Notes: generated by a model not told the origin, from the letters alone. DNA of 11,102 nt from Actinomycetota bacterium (GCA_005788585.1 SYBY01000052.1:1-11102), one strand, 5' to 3'; counted from the stretch's first letter, positions 1-5,991 are shown. Translations and numbers: made by a program.

Positions 1-142
1 CATGGGCGGCAACGGCTACGCCCGCGAGTACCCCGTCGAGCGCTGGCACCGCGACTCGAAGATCTACGACATCTTCGAGGGCACGGCCGAGATCCAGCGC
101 CTCGTCATCTCCCGCGCCATCAGCGGAGTCCACATCCGCTAG
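1..142 (+). CDS. Acyl-CoA dehydrogenase, C-terminal fragment (5' end outside window)
   Basis: Only the last 46 residues are visible. The reading frame is open from the window edge (first full codon at 2) to a TAG at 140-142. The segment [13 protein letters not shown], then [20 protein letters not shown], is the highly conserved C-terminal signature of FAD-dependent acyl-CoA dehydrogenases. In the medium-chain type, the Glu of the EGT motif is the catalytic base that removes the alpha proton; here it is encoded at 77-79. The family oxidises acyl-CoA to trans-2-enoyl-CoA in fatty-acid or branched-chain amino-acid breakdown and passes electrons to ETF. Chain-length specificity cannot be judged from this fragment. 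The ATG at position 2 is an internal codon, not a start. Confidence 0.93.
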   Translation, partial: MGGNGYAREYPVERWHRDSKIYDIFEGTAEIQRLVISRAISGVHIR

Positions 143-166
143 GCACGGCACAGGTTTCCTCCAACC

Positions 167-228
167 GGGAGATGTGAGCCCCAGCGAGCTTCTCCCAATG
201 GAATCAAGGCCGAAGGCCGCAGATTCCA
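167..228. repeat. Paired-hairpin repeat, copy 1
   Basis: Two adjacent inverted repeats make this unit. The first has arms GGGAGA (167-172) and TCTCCC (191-196). The second has arms TGGAATC (199-205) and GATTCCA (222-228), enclosing GGCC-GAA-GGCC (208-218). The core CAGCGAGCTTCTCCCAATGG matches copy 2 (292-353) apart from one extra base. Lying just 3' of a stop codon in non-coding DNA is typical of REP-like dispersed elements. The family is not one I can name. Confidence 0.75.
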
Positions 229-247
229 CCCTCCCCACGCGATCAAC

Positions 248-281
248 AGGGGCGTCCGGTCCTCCACCCGGGCGCCCCTTT
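248..281 (+). terminator. Probable intrinsic terminator for the acyl-CoA dehydrogenase transcript
   Basis: Bases 248-259 pair with 268-279 in a 12-bp GC-rich stem with one G-T pair (255:272) and an 8-base loop (260-267). The stem ends in a short T run (279-281) followed by a few scattered Ts. The T tract is short, as is common in high-GC actinobacteria. The hairpin sits between the two copies of the paired-hairpin repeat, so it may be part of a larger composite element and not a dedicated terminator. Confidence 0.55.
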
Positions 282-291
282 CGCGTTGAAG

Positions 292-353
292 GGGAGAAGG
301 AGCGTCAGCGAGTTCTCCCAATGGCATCCGAGGCCCCTGGCCGAGTGATGCCA
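292..353. repeat. Paired-hairpin repeat, copy 2
   Basis: This is the second copy of the element at 167-228. The first hairpin has arms GGGAGAA (292-298) and TTCTCCC (313-319). The second has arms TGGCATC (322-328) and GATGCCA (347-353), again enclosing two GGCC blocks (332-335 and 339-342). Relative to copy 1, the fourth base of the second stem changes from A to C and its partner changes from T to G. The base pair is therefore kept, which argues that the folded form matters. The unit is 62 bp, like copy 1. Confidence 0.75.
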
Positions 354-426
354 CGTTCACAGAAGGACTTTGCCCGGACAGTCACTATCCAGACCCACTG
401 GCAAGATGCCGGGCTTGCCCTTCACC

Positions 427-1857
427 ATGATCCGTCAGCCGATCCTCTTCGTGACCGCGTTGGCGGTCTTCCTCACGTCCGTGCCCGCAGCCGAGGCGAT
501 CCGCGAGACGGGGTCGAACCGGGCGGATGTGCTGGTCGGCAGCCACAAGCGCGATGTCCTCAACGGCCGCGGCGGCAGCGATGAGATCCTCGGGCTGCGC
601 GGGGTCGACACGCTCATCGGCGGGAGCGGCAACGACGAGATCTCCGCCGAGGGCGGCGACCGTGTCTCCGGCGGGCGCGGCAACGACCGGATCCTCGTGG
701 AACGACCGACGGCGGCGTTCCGCGTGAAGTGCGGCAAGGGCGACGACCGGCTCGTCGTCGACCAGATCGGCCAGCGCCGGCCGTTGCTGCGCAGGTCGGT
801 GCTCCGCCGGGTCAGTTCGTGTGAGCGGATCACGTTCCGCATGCGGGAGGTGACGCCGGCTCCGGCGCCGGCGCTGCCGGGTGGCGTTCCCGCGCCGGTC
901 CCCGTGAGCGCCGGGACGGCGACGTCGTCGCCGCATCCGGACCTGAACAGCACCACGAAGATCTTCGGCATCACACAGGCGACCGGGGGCGGCGGCGCCG
1001 GCCTGCGTGCGCTGCGCGCGATCGGGGTGACGGCCGACCGCCTCGAGTTCGGTCCCCAGATGTCGTGGGCGGAGATCGACGAGCGGTACACGCTCGCGCT
1101 GCGTGAGGGGATGCGGGTGCTGCCGGTCCTCAACTCGCTGCAGCGGATCTCCTCGATCGACGCCGGGTCGTTCTCGTCCTGGGTGGCCTCGTTCACGGCG
1201 CGGTACGGGCCAGGGGGCGCGTTCTGGGCCGGTCGGCGCGACGCGAACCTCGTGCTGCACCACATCGAGATCTTCAACGAGCCCTATGGCGCCTGGTACT
1301 ACCGGCCTGTCGAGCCCGCGGCGTTCGCGCGGCTCTACGTCCTGTCGGTCGACGCCGCGCGCCGGGTCAACCCGGAGGCGCGGTTCCTCCTTCCGGTGCA
1401 GCCGACCATCGACGAGAACGGCACGTCGCGCCCGTGGACCGCGGAGCTGTTCGCCGCCGAGCCGCAGCTGGCGGCGCGTGTCGACGGGCTCGCCGTCCAC
1501 CCGTACGGCTCCTGGACCCCGGGGGCCAACCCCCTGTGGACCTACTGGAAGACCCGTCTCCTGCACGACGAGTGGACACGTCGCGGCGCCGCCCGGCCGA
1601 TGTGGCTGACCGAGGTCGGGCAGTGCACCAGCGCCGTGGCCACGAACTGCGTGACCGAGGCCCAGCAGGCCGACGCGATGCGGTTCTACGTCGCCGACGC
1701 CCGCGCCACGCCGTACATCAAGGCCGTGTTCGCCTACACCCATCGAGACGCGGCAGGGGACCCCGCCAACCGCGAGAACTCGTTCGGCCTCGTCCGGGCC
1801 GATCAGACGCCGAAGCCGGCGTTCTGGGCGTACCGCGACGCCATCGCGGGCGGCTGA
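427..1857 (+). CDS. Exported RTX-repeat protein with C-terminal clan GH-A-like glycoside hydrolase domain
   Basis: From the ATG at 427 the product has 476 residues. Residues 1-24 look like a Sec signal peptide ending AEA. Residues ~31-95 hold short Gly/Asp repeats of the RTX (hemolysin-type calcium-binding) kind, such as VLNGRGGSDEI and LIGGSGNDEI. C102 and C132 could form a disulphide. A Pro/Ala-rich linker (~138-170) leads to a domain at ~178-470. That domain shows the clan GH-A layout: NEP with likely acid/base E285, an HPY segment with H358, and likely nucleophile E396 in WLTEVGQ. It resembles GH39/GH5-type enzymes, but the substrate cannot be assigned. In-frame starts at 370 (TTG) and 406 (ATG) would put extra residues before the signal peptide. 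No start has a good Shine-Dalgarno, so 427 is chosen on the signal peptide. The sites look intact, so an active secreted polysaccharide hydrolase is plausible. Confidence 0.85.
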   Translation: MIRQPILFVTALAVFLTSVPAAEAIRETGSNRADVLVGSHKRDVLNGRGGSDEILGLRGVDTLIGGSGNDEISAEGGDRVSGGRGNDRILVERPTAAFRVKCGKGDDRLVVDQIGQRRPLLRRSVLRRVSSCERITFRMREVTPAPAPALPGGVPAPVPVSAGTATSSPHPDLNSTTKIFGITQATGGGGAGLRALRAIGVTADRLEFGPQMSWAEIDERYTLALREGMRVLPVLNSLQRISSIDAGSFSSWVASFTARYGPGGAFWAGRRDANLVLHHIEIFNEPYGAWYYRPVEPAAFARLYVLSVDAARRVNPEARFLLPVQPTIDENGTSRPWTAELFAAEPQLAARVDGLAVHPYGSWTPGANPLWTYWKTRLLHDEWTRRGAARPMWLTEVGQCTSAVATNCVTEAQQADAMRFYVADARATPYIKAVFAYTHRDAAGDPANRENSFGLVRADQTPKPAFWAYRDAIAGG

Positions 1858-1879
1858 CCCGAACTGGTCGCAGCGTCCA

Positions 1880-1897
1880 TTTGGACGGGCGGCCAAA
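1880..1897. promoter_or_regulatory. Inverted repeat TTTGG-N8-CCAAA upstream of the 2017 gene
   Basis: TTTGG (1880-1884) and CCAAA (1893-1897) are perfect inverted arms separated by 8 bases. They lie 23 bp after the hydrolase stop and 27 bp before the candidate -35 box at 1925. The site could bind a regulator or be a weak hairpin ending the upstream transcript. With 5-bp arms it could also arise by chance. Confidence 0.25.
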
Positions 1898-1924
1898 CGG
1901 TTCTGATACCCGCCAACGATGGGC

Positions 1925-1954
1925 TTGCGTCGGTGGACGAATGGGGGATAGGGT
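1925..1954 (+). promoter_or_regulatory. Candidate promoter for the 843-residue exported protein
   Basis: A -35-like TTGCGT (1925-1930) and an actinobacterial TANNNT-type -10 TAGGGT (1949-1954) are 18 bp apart. Transcription would start near 1961, giving a leader of about 56 nt. The arrangement resembles the hsp20 promoter in this window (TTGCAT-N16-TAGCGT). Confidence 0.4.
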
Positions 1955-1962
1955 CTCCGACT

Positions 1963-1983
1963 GGCCGGTACCGGAATCCGGCC
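1963..1983 (+). promoter_or_regulatory. Hairpin at the predicted mRNA 5' end
   Basis: GGCCGG (1963-1968) pairs with CCGGCC (1978-1983) across a 9-base loop. The hairpin begins within about 2 nt of the start site expected from the -10 box at 1949. A stem at the extreme 5' end often stabilises an mRNA, but this role is inferred from position only. Confidence 0.35.
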
Positions 1984-2016
1984 GATCACATCTTCGTATC
2001 CGGGGGGACGACCACG

Positions 2017-4548
2017 ATGCATACGGTCACGGGCGCGAGCCTGCGGCTGCTTCTCGCGACCATTGCGGGAGCCTGCCTGCTGCTGCTCGGCATTGCCGGG
2101 AGTGCAAACGCCGCGACGCTTGCGGACCTGCGCGATGCCGATCCGGGGGACGCCGTCGAGCTCTCCCCGTCGGTCACGATCGACCCCGGGACCATCACCG
2201 AGGTCGGGGACACGCTGGAACTGTCGGGCGCGACGCTGTCCTACGGCGACGTCGGCTCCGGCGAGGGCGTCACCGGTGTGGCGACCGCTGACACGCTGAC
2301 GCTGCGCGGCGGCAGCTTCACGTTCGCCGACGAGGTCGCCAAGGGCGAGTTCACGATCGACGCGGACAAGCCATTGACCTTCAGCCTCGACGGCTCGGAC
2401 GAGTCGACCGGCTCGCTGATCCCGGCCGCCACGGAGGCGCCCGCCGGGATGCAGGCGTTTGCGGGTATCGGTCAGGGCGATGCGGAGGACGCCGCGCTGG
2501 GCCTCCTGCCCACGGTGCCGGCCGACAACGGTCCGACCTTCTACACCATCGATGTCGCCTGCTGTGGCAGCAACTCGCTCGGACTCAACCTCCGGCAGAA
2601 GCAGCGCCAGCCCAGCGGCGCGGTCGTCGAGACGGGCCGCGTGCTCGTTGCCGTCAACCTCTTGAACCGCCGTTATCGCGTCGAGGTCATCAACTGGCAG
2701 TTCAAGTTCCGCGGCGGCACGTCCACGCTGAGCGCGGTCGTCGCCGGCTTGGACATCCTCAACCCGTTCGAGTTCACCGGCGTCAGCGGCGCCATCACCG
2801 GCGAGGTCGAACTTGCCGACGGCGTGTTCTTCACCGGCGGCACGCTGCGCTGGGACAGGAACGGCTTCACCGTCAACGGCGGCGCACGCGTCGACTGCCT
2901 CACAGGCAGCGTCGGCGGCCAGCTGTCCGGCACGATCGTCGACGACGACGACTGGTCCTTCTCCCTGACCGGCGCCACGAACGGCGGCTGCGTGGTCAGC
3001 GACGACCTGCAGTTGCCGACCGGTGACCTCACGGGTGAGATCGCGTCCGACGAAGGCGCGATCACAGGTCTGTTCGAGGTGGGCGGGATCATCCAGACGA
3101 GCCTGCTGCCCGACGGCGCGGACGAGTGGGACGCGCGGTTCCGCTTCATCTACGACGGCACCGATGCAGGCAGCTACGTCGGGTTCTACGCAGGTGCGGA
3201 CATCGGCGTGGCGCAGGGCATCGTCCGGTTCGACGGCACCTTCGCCCTGAACGCCGACTTCACCGTCCCGTTCGGCGGGTCCAACGTGGCGTTCGACGGT
3301 GACATCAAGCGTGAGACGCCCAGCGGACCGGTCGTCTACGACGTCGGCGGCTCGGCCAACATCGTGTTCGGCAAGGGCACCCTCGCGGGCAGCCTGCGGC
3401 TGACGAACGACGAGCTGGCGTTCACCGGCAACGTGTCGGTCGACTGCCCGGTGTCCGGCCGGATCTCCGGCGCCGTCGCAACGACGGTGCCGCTGACCGG
3501 CGGCAACACGTGGTCCGTCGGTCTGTCCGGCGGCGCGCCGACCGGCTGCGGGGTCACGAACGAGTTCAGCCTCGGGGCGGGCACCGGCATCACGGGTGAG
3601 GTCAAGTCCGTCAACGGTGTCGTCTCGGTGAACGCCGATGCGAATGCGACCGTCAACACGACGCTGATCCCGACGAAGTCGTCGTTCAGCGCCGGCTTCA
3701 CGTTCGCGGCCTCTCAGGGTGCGTACAACGTCGCGGTCAACGGCTCGACGCAGGGCGCCGGCTTCTCGGCCGCCGTCGCGTCAAACGGCACGTTCGACCT
3801 GTCGTTCAATCTCTCCGACCTCGCGCTCGGTGGCGTGACGCTCGGCGCGAACGGCACCATCAAGCGGACCACGCCGGGTGGCGCGGTTGCGTACACGATC
3901 AGCGGCTCGCTTGCCGGTCAGGCGAAGATCTACGACAACCTGTACCTGCGCGGTGGCTCGCTGAGCATCAGCAACACCGGTGGCCTGCGGTTCAGCGGCA
4001 CGGTGCGCCAGATGTGCACGACGGGCTACCTGGACGCGAGCGCCTCGGGTGCGATCGTCGACAGCCGCAACTGGTCGTTCGATGCCCAGGGTCTCGCGTC
4101 CTCGTGCACGCTCGGCCGCGCCGCGAAGTTCAACGGCACGACGTTCTTCGCCGACATCGACAGCGTCAACAACAAGGTGACGTACAACGCCGGCGTGGCG
4201 GCGAGCCAGCTGAACCTGTTCAGCACGAGCTTCCTGCTCATCGGCAAGACGACCACGTGGCTGACGAACGTCAGCGCCACGATCGGCAACACGTGCGTCG
4301 GGTGCCAGGAGGGCGGCAAGAACCGCATCACGTTCCGGGGAACCGGCAATGCGCAGTTCAAGATCCTGTTCCTCCCGACCACCGTGTCCGCGACCGTCGA
4401 CGGCGTGTTCGACTTCTCGGGCTCGACCATCCGCCGGGTGGACATCCGCATCACGAAGATCGGGTGGAACTTCCTGACCTTCGGTGTCCAGGCGGCGCTC
4501 GTCAGCGCCCTGGACTGCGACGTGGAGAAGGGCTTCACCACCGCGTGA
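2017..4548 (+). CDS. Large exported beta-rich repeat protein of unknown function
   Basis: From the ATG at 2017 (GGGGGGA at 2002-2008, 8 nt upstream) the product has 843 residues. An in-frame GTG at 1933 would only add residues before the signal peptide. Residues 1-32 form a signal peptide ending SANA. Three related units follow from about residue 265, with period ~183-190. Each has a GG-T/S-L strand, then a first Cys, a W-S-F/V strand and a second Cys (294/325, 477/511, 667/697). The first two units end in a matching strand, DIKRETPSG (429-437) and TIKRTTPGG (614-622). The C-terminal part adds C760, C763 and C834; an N-terminal CC lies at 182-183. Gly, Thr, Ser, Val and Asn dominate, with no RTX, LPXTG or catalytic motif that I recognise. 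The composition suggests a secreted beta-solenoid or stacked beta-sandwich surface or matrix protein. The gene follows the secreted hydrolase in the same direction but probably has its own promoter. Confidence 0.85.
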   Translation: MHTVTGASLRLLLATIAGACLLLLGIAGSANAATLADLRDADPGDAVELSPSVTIDPGTITEVGDTLELSGATLSYGDVGSGEGVTGVATADTLTLRGGSFTFADEVAKGEFTIDADKPLTFSLDGSDESTGSLIPAATEAPAGMQAFAGIGQGDAEDAALGLLPTVPADNGPTFYTIDVACCGSNSLGLNLRQKQRQPSGAVVETGRVLVAVNLLNRRYRVEVINWQFKFRGGTSTLSAVVAGLDILNPFEFTGVSGAITGEVELADGVFFTGGTLRWDRNGFTVNGGARVDCLTGSVGGQLSGTIVDDDDWSFSLTGATNGGCVVSDDLQLPTGDLTGEIASDEGAITGLFEVGGIIQTSLLPDGADEWDARFRFIYDGTDAGSYVGFYAGADIGVAQGIVRFDGTFALNADFTVPFGGSNVAFDGDIKRETPSGPVVYDVGGSANIVFGKGTLAGSLRLTNDELAFTGNVSVDCPVSGRISGAVATTVPLTGGNTWSVGLSGGAPTGCGVTNEFSLGAGTGITGEVKSVNGVVSVNADANATVNTTLIPTKSSFSAGFTFAASQGAYNVAVNGSTQGAGFSAAVASNGTFDLSFNLSDLALGGVTLGANGTIKRTTPGGAVAYTISGSLAGQAKIYDNLYLRGGSLSISNTGGLRFSGTVRQMCTTGYLDASASGAIVDSRNWSFDAQGLASSCTLGRAAKFNGTTFFADIDSVNNKVTYNAGVAASQLNLFSTSFLLIGKTTTWLTNVSATIGNTCVGCQEGGKNRITFRGTGNAQFKILFLPTTVSATVDGVFDFSGSTIRRVDIRITKIGWNFLTFGVQAALVSALDCDVEKGFTTA

Positions 4549-4645
4549 ACCCTGTCCGCGGGCTGGCGCATCGCTGATCCGGTCCTCGTCCGCACCCGCG
4601 GGCGGGGGCCTCTCCCACAGTGAGCGCCGGCCTGGTACCGGGCAA

Positions 4646-4683
4646 GGCCCGCCGACTGCGAACGAGCACGCTGTCGGCGGGCC
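4646..4683 (+). terminator. Strong hairpin, possible terminator without T tract
   Basis: GGCCCGCCGAC (4646-4656) and GTCGGCGGGCC (4673-4683) are perfect 11-bp inverted arms. Inside, GCG (4658-4660) can pair with CGC (4669-4671) after one T-T mismatch, leaving the loop AACGAGCA. No T run follows. It lies about 100 bp after the stop at 4548 and about 90 bp before the hsp20 promoter. A U-less actinobacterial terminator is the simplest reading; a structured small RNA is an alternative. A second pair of 7-bp arms with a long loop (4556-4562 / 4595-4601) lies closer to the stop. I see no gene in 4549-4834. Confidence 0.4.
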
Positions 4684-4729
4684 GGCCTCGGCGGTCGCAC
4701 GCGCGCGCCCGGAGCGCCCAGCGTCGGGA

Positions 4730-4746
4730 TCCGTGCTCAGTACGGA
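4730..4746. promoter_or_regulatory. Inverted repeat TCCGT-N7-ACGGA upstream of hsp20
   Basis: Perfect 5-bp inverted arms (4730-4734 and 4742-4746) sit 23 bp upstream of the hsp20 -35 box. This position would suit an activator or repressor. The repeat does not match CIRCE or the HspR-bound HAIR element. Confidence 0.25.
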
Positions 4747-4769
4747 CGACGGTGCGCAGAACGCGCCGA

Positions 4770-4797
4770 TTGCATCGCATGGCCGCGGGCGTAGCGT
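4770..4797 (+). promoter_or_regulatory. Candidate hsp20 promoter
   Basis: TTGCAT (4770-4775), a 16-bp spacer and TAGCGT (4792-4797) fit an actinobacterial vegetative promoter with a TANNNT -10. The expected start near 4804 leaves a ~30-nt leader with a strong Shine-Dalgarno, AAAGGAGG at 4821-4828. A small inverted repeat, GGTGA-N8-TCACC (4801-4818), falls at the start of that leader. Confidence 0.5.
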
Positions 4798-4834
4798 GGC
4801 GGTGACGACACCATCACCCCAAAGGAGGCACGTG

Positions 4835-5269
4835 ATGACGATCCTCACCCGACGGACCGGTCCGTATGCAGAGCTCACCGATCTGCAGACGCGGTTTGAC
4901 CGGATGTTCGAGGAGCTCTTCGATCGGGGCCGCGGTGGGAGTGGCGTGGCAGTCGACGTCATCGACCGCGACGACCACCTCGTGGTGCGTGCTGACCTTC
5001 CCGGGCTCACCCCCGACGAGGTCAAGATCGACGTGCACGACGACGTGCTGACCGTCCGCGGCGAGCACAGCGAGACCACCGAGGAGAAGGACGAGCGGTA
5101 CATCCGGCGCGAGCGGCGCGTCGGGGCCTTCACGCGCTCCATCGCCCTCCCCCCGGGCGTCGACCCGGACGAGATCCACGCGGTCTCGAAGAACGGCGTC
5201 ATCGAGATCGAGGTCCCGAAGCCGTCCACGACGGAATCGCGCTCGATCACGGTCGCGCCGGCGTCGTGA
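4835..5269 (+). CDS. hsp20: Small heat-shock protein, Hsp20 / alpha-crystallin family
   Basis: The product has 144 residues, a normal length for the family. Small heat-shock proteins are ATP-independent holdases: oligomers that bind unfolding proteins in the cytoplasm and keep them refoldable by DnaK and ClpB. Residues ~37-130 form the alpha-crystallin domain, starting VAVDVIDRDDHLVVRADLPG and ending with the hallmark NGVIEIEVPKP (120-130). A C-terminal I-x-V motif (138-140, ITV) is the type that docks into neighbouring subunits. The N-terminal arm (1-36) has the usual FDRMFEELFD amphipathic stretch. The start is set by AAAGGAGG six bases upstream; the frame stays open upstream to 4484, but that extension is non-coding in character. 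The gene appears to be transcribed alone, with a convergent gene downstream. Confidence 0.96.
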   Translation: MTILTRRTGPYAELTDLQTRFDRMFEELFDRGRGGSGVAVDVIDRDDHLVVRADLPGLTPDEVKIDVHDDVLTVRGEHSETTEEKDERYIRRERRVGAFTRSIALPPGVDPDEIHAVSKNGVIEIEVPKPSTTESRSITVAPAS

Positions 5270-5294
5270 TCAGCCCCCGGGCCTTCGCCGCCTC

Positions 5295-5323
5295 CGGGCC
5301 GCGGGGCCCGGACCGGCGGCCCG
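5295..5323. terminator. Hairpin between convergent genes
   Basis: CGGGCCGC (5295-5302) and GCGGCCCG (5316-5323) form a perfect 8-bp stem around a 13-base loop. It lies 26 bp after the hsp20 stop and 33 bp beyond the stop of the convergent minus-strand gene. It could terminate transcription from either side, although neither strand has a T tract. Confidence 0.4.
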
Positions 5324-5355
5324 TCCTCGTCGGGCCCCTGCGCCGGCGCGAGGAC

Positions 5356-5778
5356 CTACGCGGCGTCTGACGCGTCCCGGGGCACTGCGGGCGCTGAGCG
5401 CAGCGTGCGCCGCGGGGTCAGCCGACCCCGCACCCCGGCGAGCGCCTCGGCCTGAGTCGCATACGTGTCGAACTCGGGCCGGCCAGGGAGGCCGACGGCG
5501 CAACCGAAGATCGCCAAGCCGCCGGTGCGGGCCGCGAGGAGGTCGGCGGCGGCGAGCAACGTGTCCTGCAGCGGCACGGCGTGCGGTCGGGCGTCTCCGA
5601 CTTCGACGATGACGAACGTGGCGCCGGCATCGAGGGATGCGCGCAGCGTCCTGCGCAGGTCGGCGACGGTGTCCGCGGTGAGCGGATCGGCGCACGTGAT
5701 CACATCGGTCAGGGCATCGATCCGCTCGCGTCGGACCCCGGCGTTCCTTGGGGCCGTTTCGGGCTTGCTGCCAAGCAT
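5356..5778 (-). CDS. Divergent STAS-like domain protein
   Basis: The 140-residue product is probably cytoplasmic. Residues ~25-116 follow the STAS (SpoIIAA anti-sigma-factor antagonist) pattern. LRRTLRASLDAGATFVIVEV corresponds to helix 1 and the central strand, and the domain ends FDTYATQAEALAGV, like the usual F-x-x-Y-x-T-x-x-E-A-L-A close. Where anti-sigma antagonists carry the phosphorylated Ser of a DSSG motif, this protein reads VPLQDTLLAA (~68-77), so switching by serine phosphorylation is unlikely. The C-terminus (~118-140) is short, basic and probably disordered. The ATG at 5778 is preceded on the minus strand by GAGGAG (5783-5788) and, further up, a TAGCGT -10 box. The STAS assignment rests on pattern and hydrophobicity only; it may be an unrelated small alpha/beta protein. 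Confidence 0.6.
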   Translation of the reverse strand: MLGSKPETAPRNAGVRRERIDALTDVITCADPLTADTVADLRRTLRASLDAGATFVIVEVGDARPHAVPLQDTLLAAADLLAARTGGLAIFGCAVGLPGRPEFDTYATQAEALAGVRGRLTPRRTLRSAPAVPRDASDAA

Positions 5779-5810
5779 GGCGCTCCTCGCTCCTCGGAGG
5801 GGTGGTTCGA

Positions 5811-5816
5811 ACGCTA
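5811..5816 (-). promoter_or_regulatory. Candidate -10 box (TAGCGT) of the STAS-like gene
   Basis: On the minus strand TAGCGT occupies 5816-5811, the same hexamer as the hsp20 -10 box. It would give a ~25-nt leader containing the GAGGAG Shine-Dalgarno. No clear -35 box is visible 16-18 bp upstream. The rest of the 213-bp gap between the divergent genes (5779-5991) shows no gene. Confidence 0.35.
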
Positions 5817-5955
5817 CGCAGGCATCGAGTGATCGACGTCGGTGGACACTGCGGATTCGCGACCGGGATGACGCCTGAGTCGCCCCCTCCTATCCGTGAT
5901 TTGGACCAGGTGATGATCCGCGAGGACCCCCGATGGCGAGGCGCGGATCGCGGCC

Positions 5956-5961
5956 TAGCAT
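5956..5961 (+). promoter_or_regulatory. Candidate -10 box (TAGCAT) of the 5992 gene
   Basis: TAGCAT at 5956-5961 fits TANNNT and would start transcription near 5968. The Shine-Dalgarno GAGAGGAA (5977-5984) then lies 7 nt before the ATG. No convincing -35 box is seen. Confidence 0.35.
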
Positions 5962-5991
5962 CGGCTGGTCACCGCCGAGAGGAACCATGTG

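Noticed and set aside
167..353. CRISPR array or mobile-element ends
   Set aside because: There are only two units, each internally palindromic, with no regular unique spacers, no cas genes and no transposase in the window.
370..426. TTG (370) or ATG (406) start for the RTX/glycosidase gene
   Set aside because: Either would place polar residues ahead of an otherwise standard signal peptide; AGAAGGA before 370 is only 2 nt from the TTG. They cannot be fully excluded.
1881..1909. TTGGAC-N17-TGATAC as the promoter of the 2017 gene
   Set aside because: Spacing is right, but TGATAC matches the -10 consensus poorly. TTGCGT-N18-TAGGGT just downstream is better.
1933..2016. GTG at 1933 as start of the large exported protein
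   Set aside because: It lies inside the candidate promoter, lacks a ribosome site and would add 28 residues before the signal peptide, while 2017 has GGGGGGA at good spacing.
385..2022. 545-residue open frame on the minus strand opposite the hydrolase gene
   Set aside because: It is Arg/Pro/Gly-rich with no domain, and it is the antisense of a gene with a signal peptide and catalytic motifs. Long antisense frames are expected at this GC content.
4620..4805. 61-residue Arg-rich plus-strand frame
   Set aside because: It spans the strong hairpin and hsp20 promoter, has no ribosome site, and its composition is typical of random high-GC frames.
4484..4834. In-frame upstream extension of hsp20
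   Set aside because: The extension overlaps the end of the previous gene, includes the promoter and hairpin, and has no Hsp20 similarity. AAAGGAGG marks 4835.
4801..4834. RNA thermometer in the hsp20 leader
   Set aside because: The small repeat GGTGA-N8-TCACC does not cover the Shine-Dalgarno, and no leader segment is complementary to AAAGGAGG, so neither a ROSE nor a fourU design is visible.
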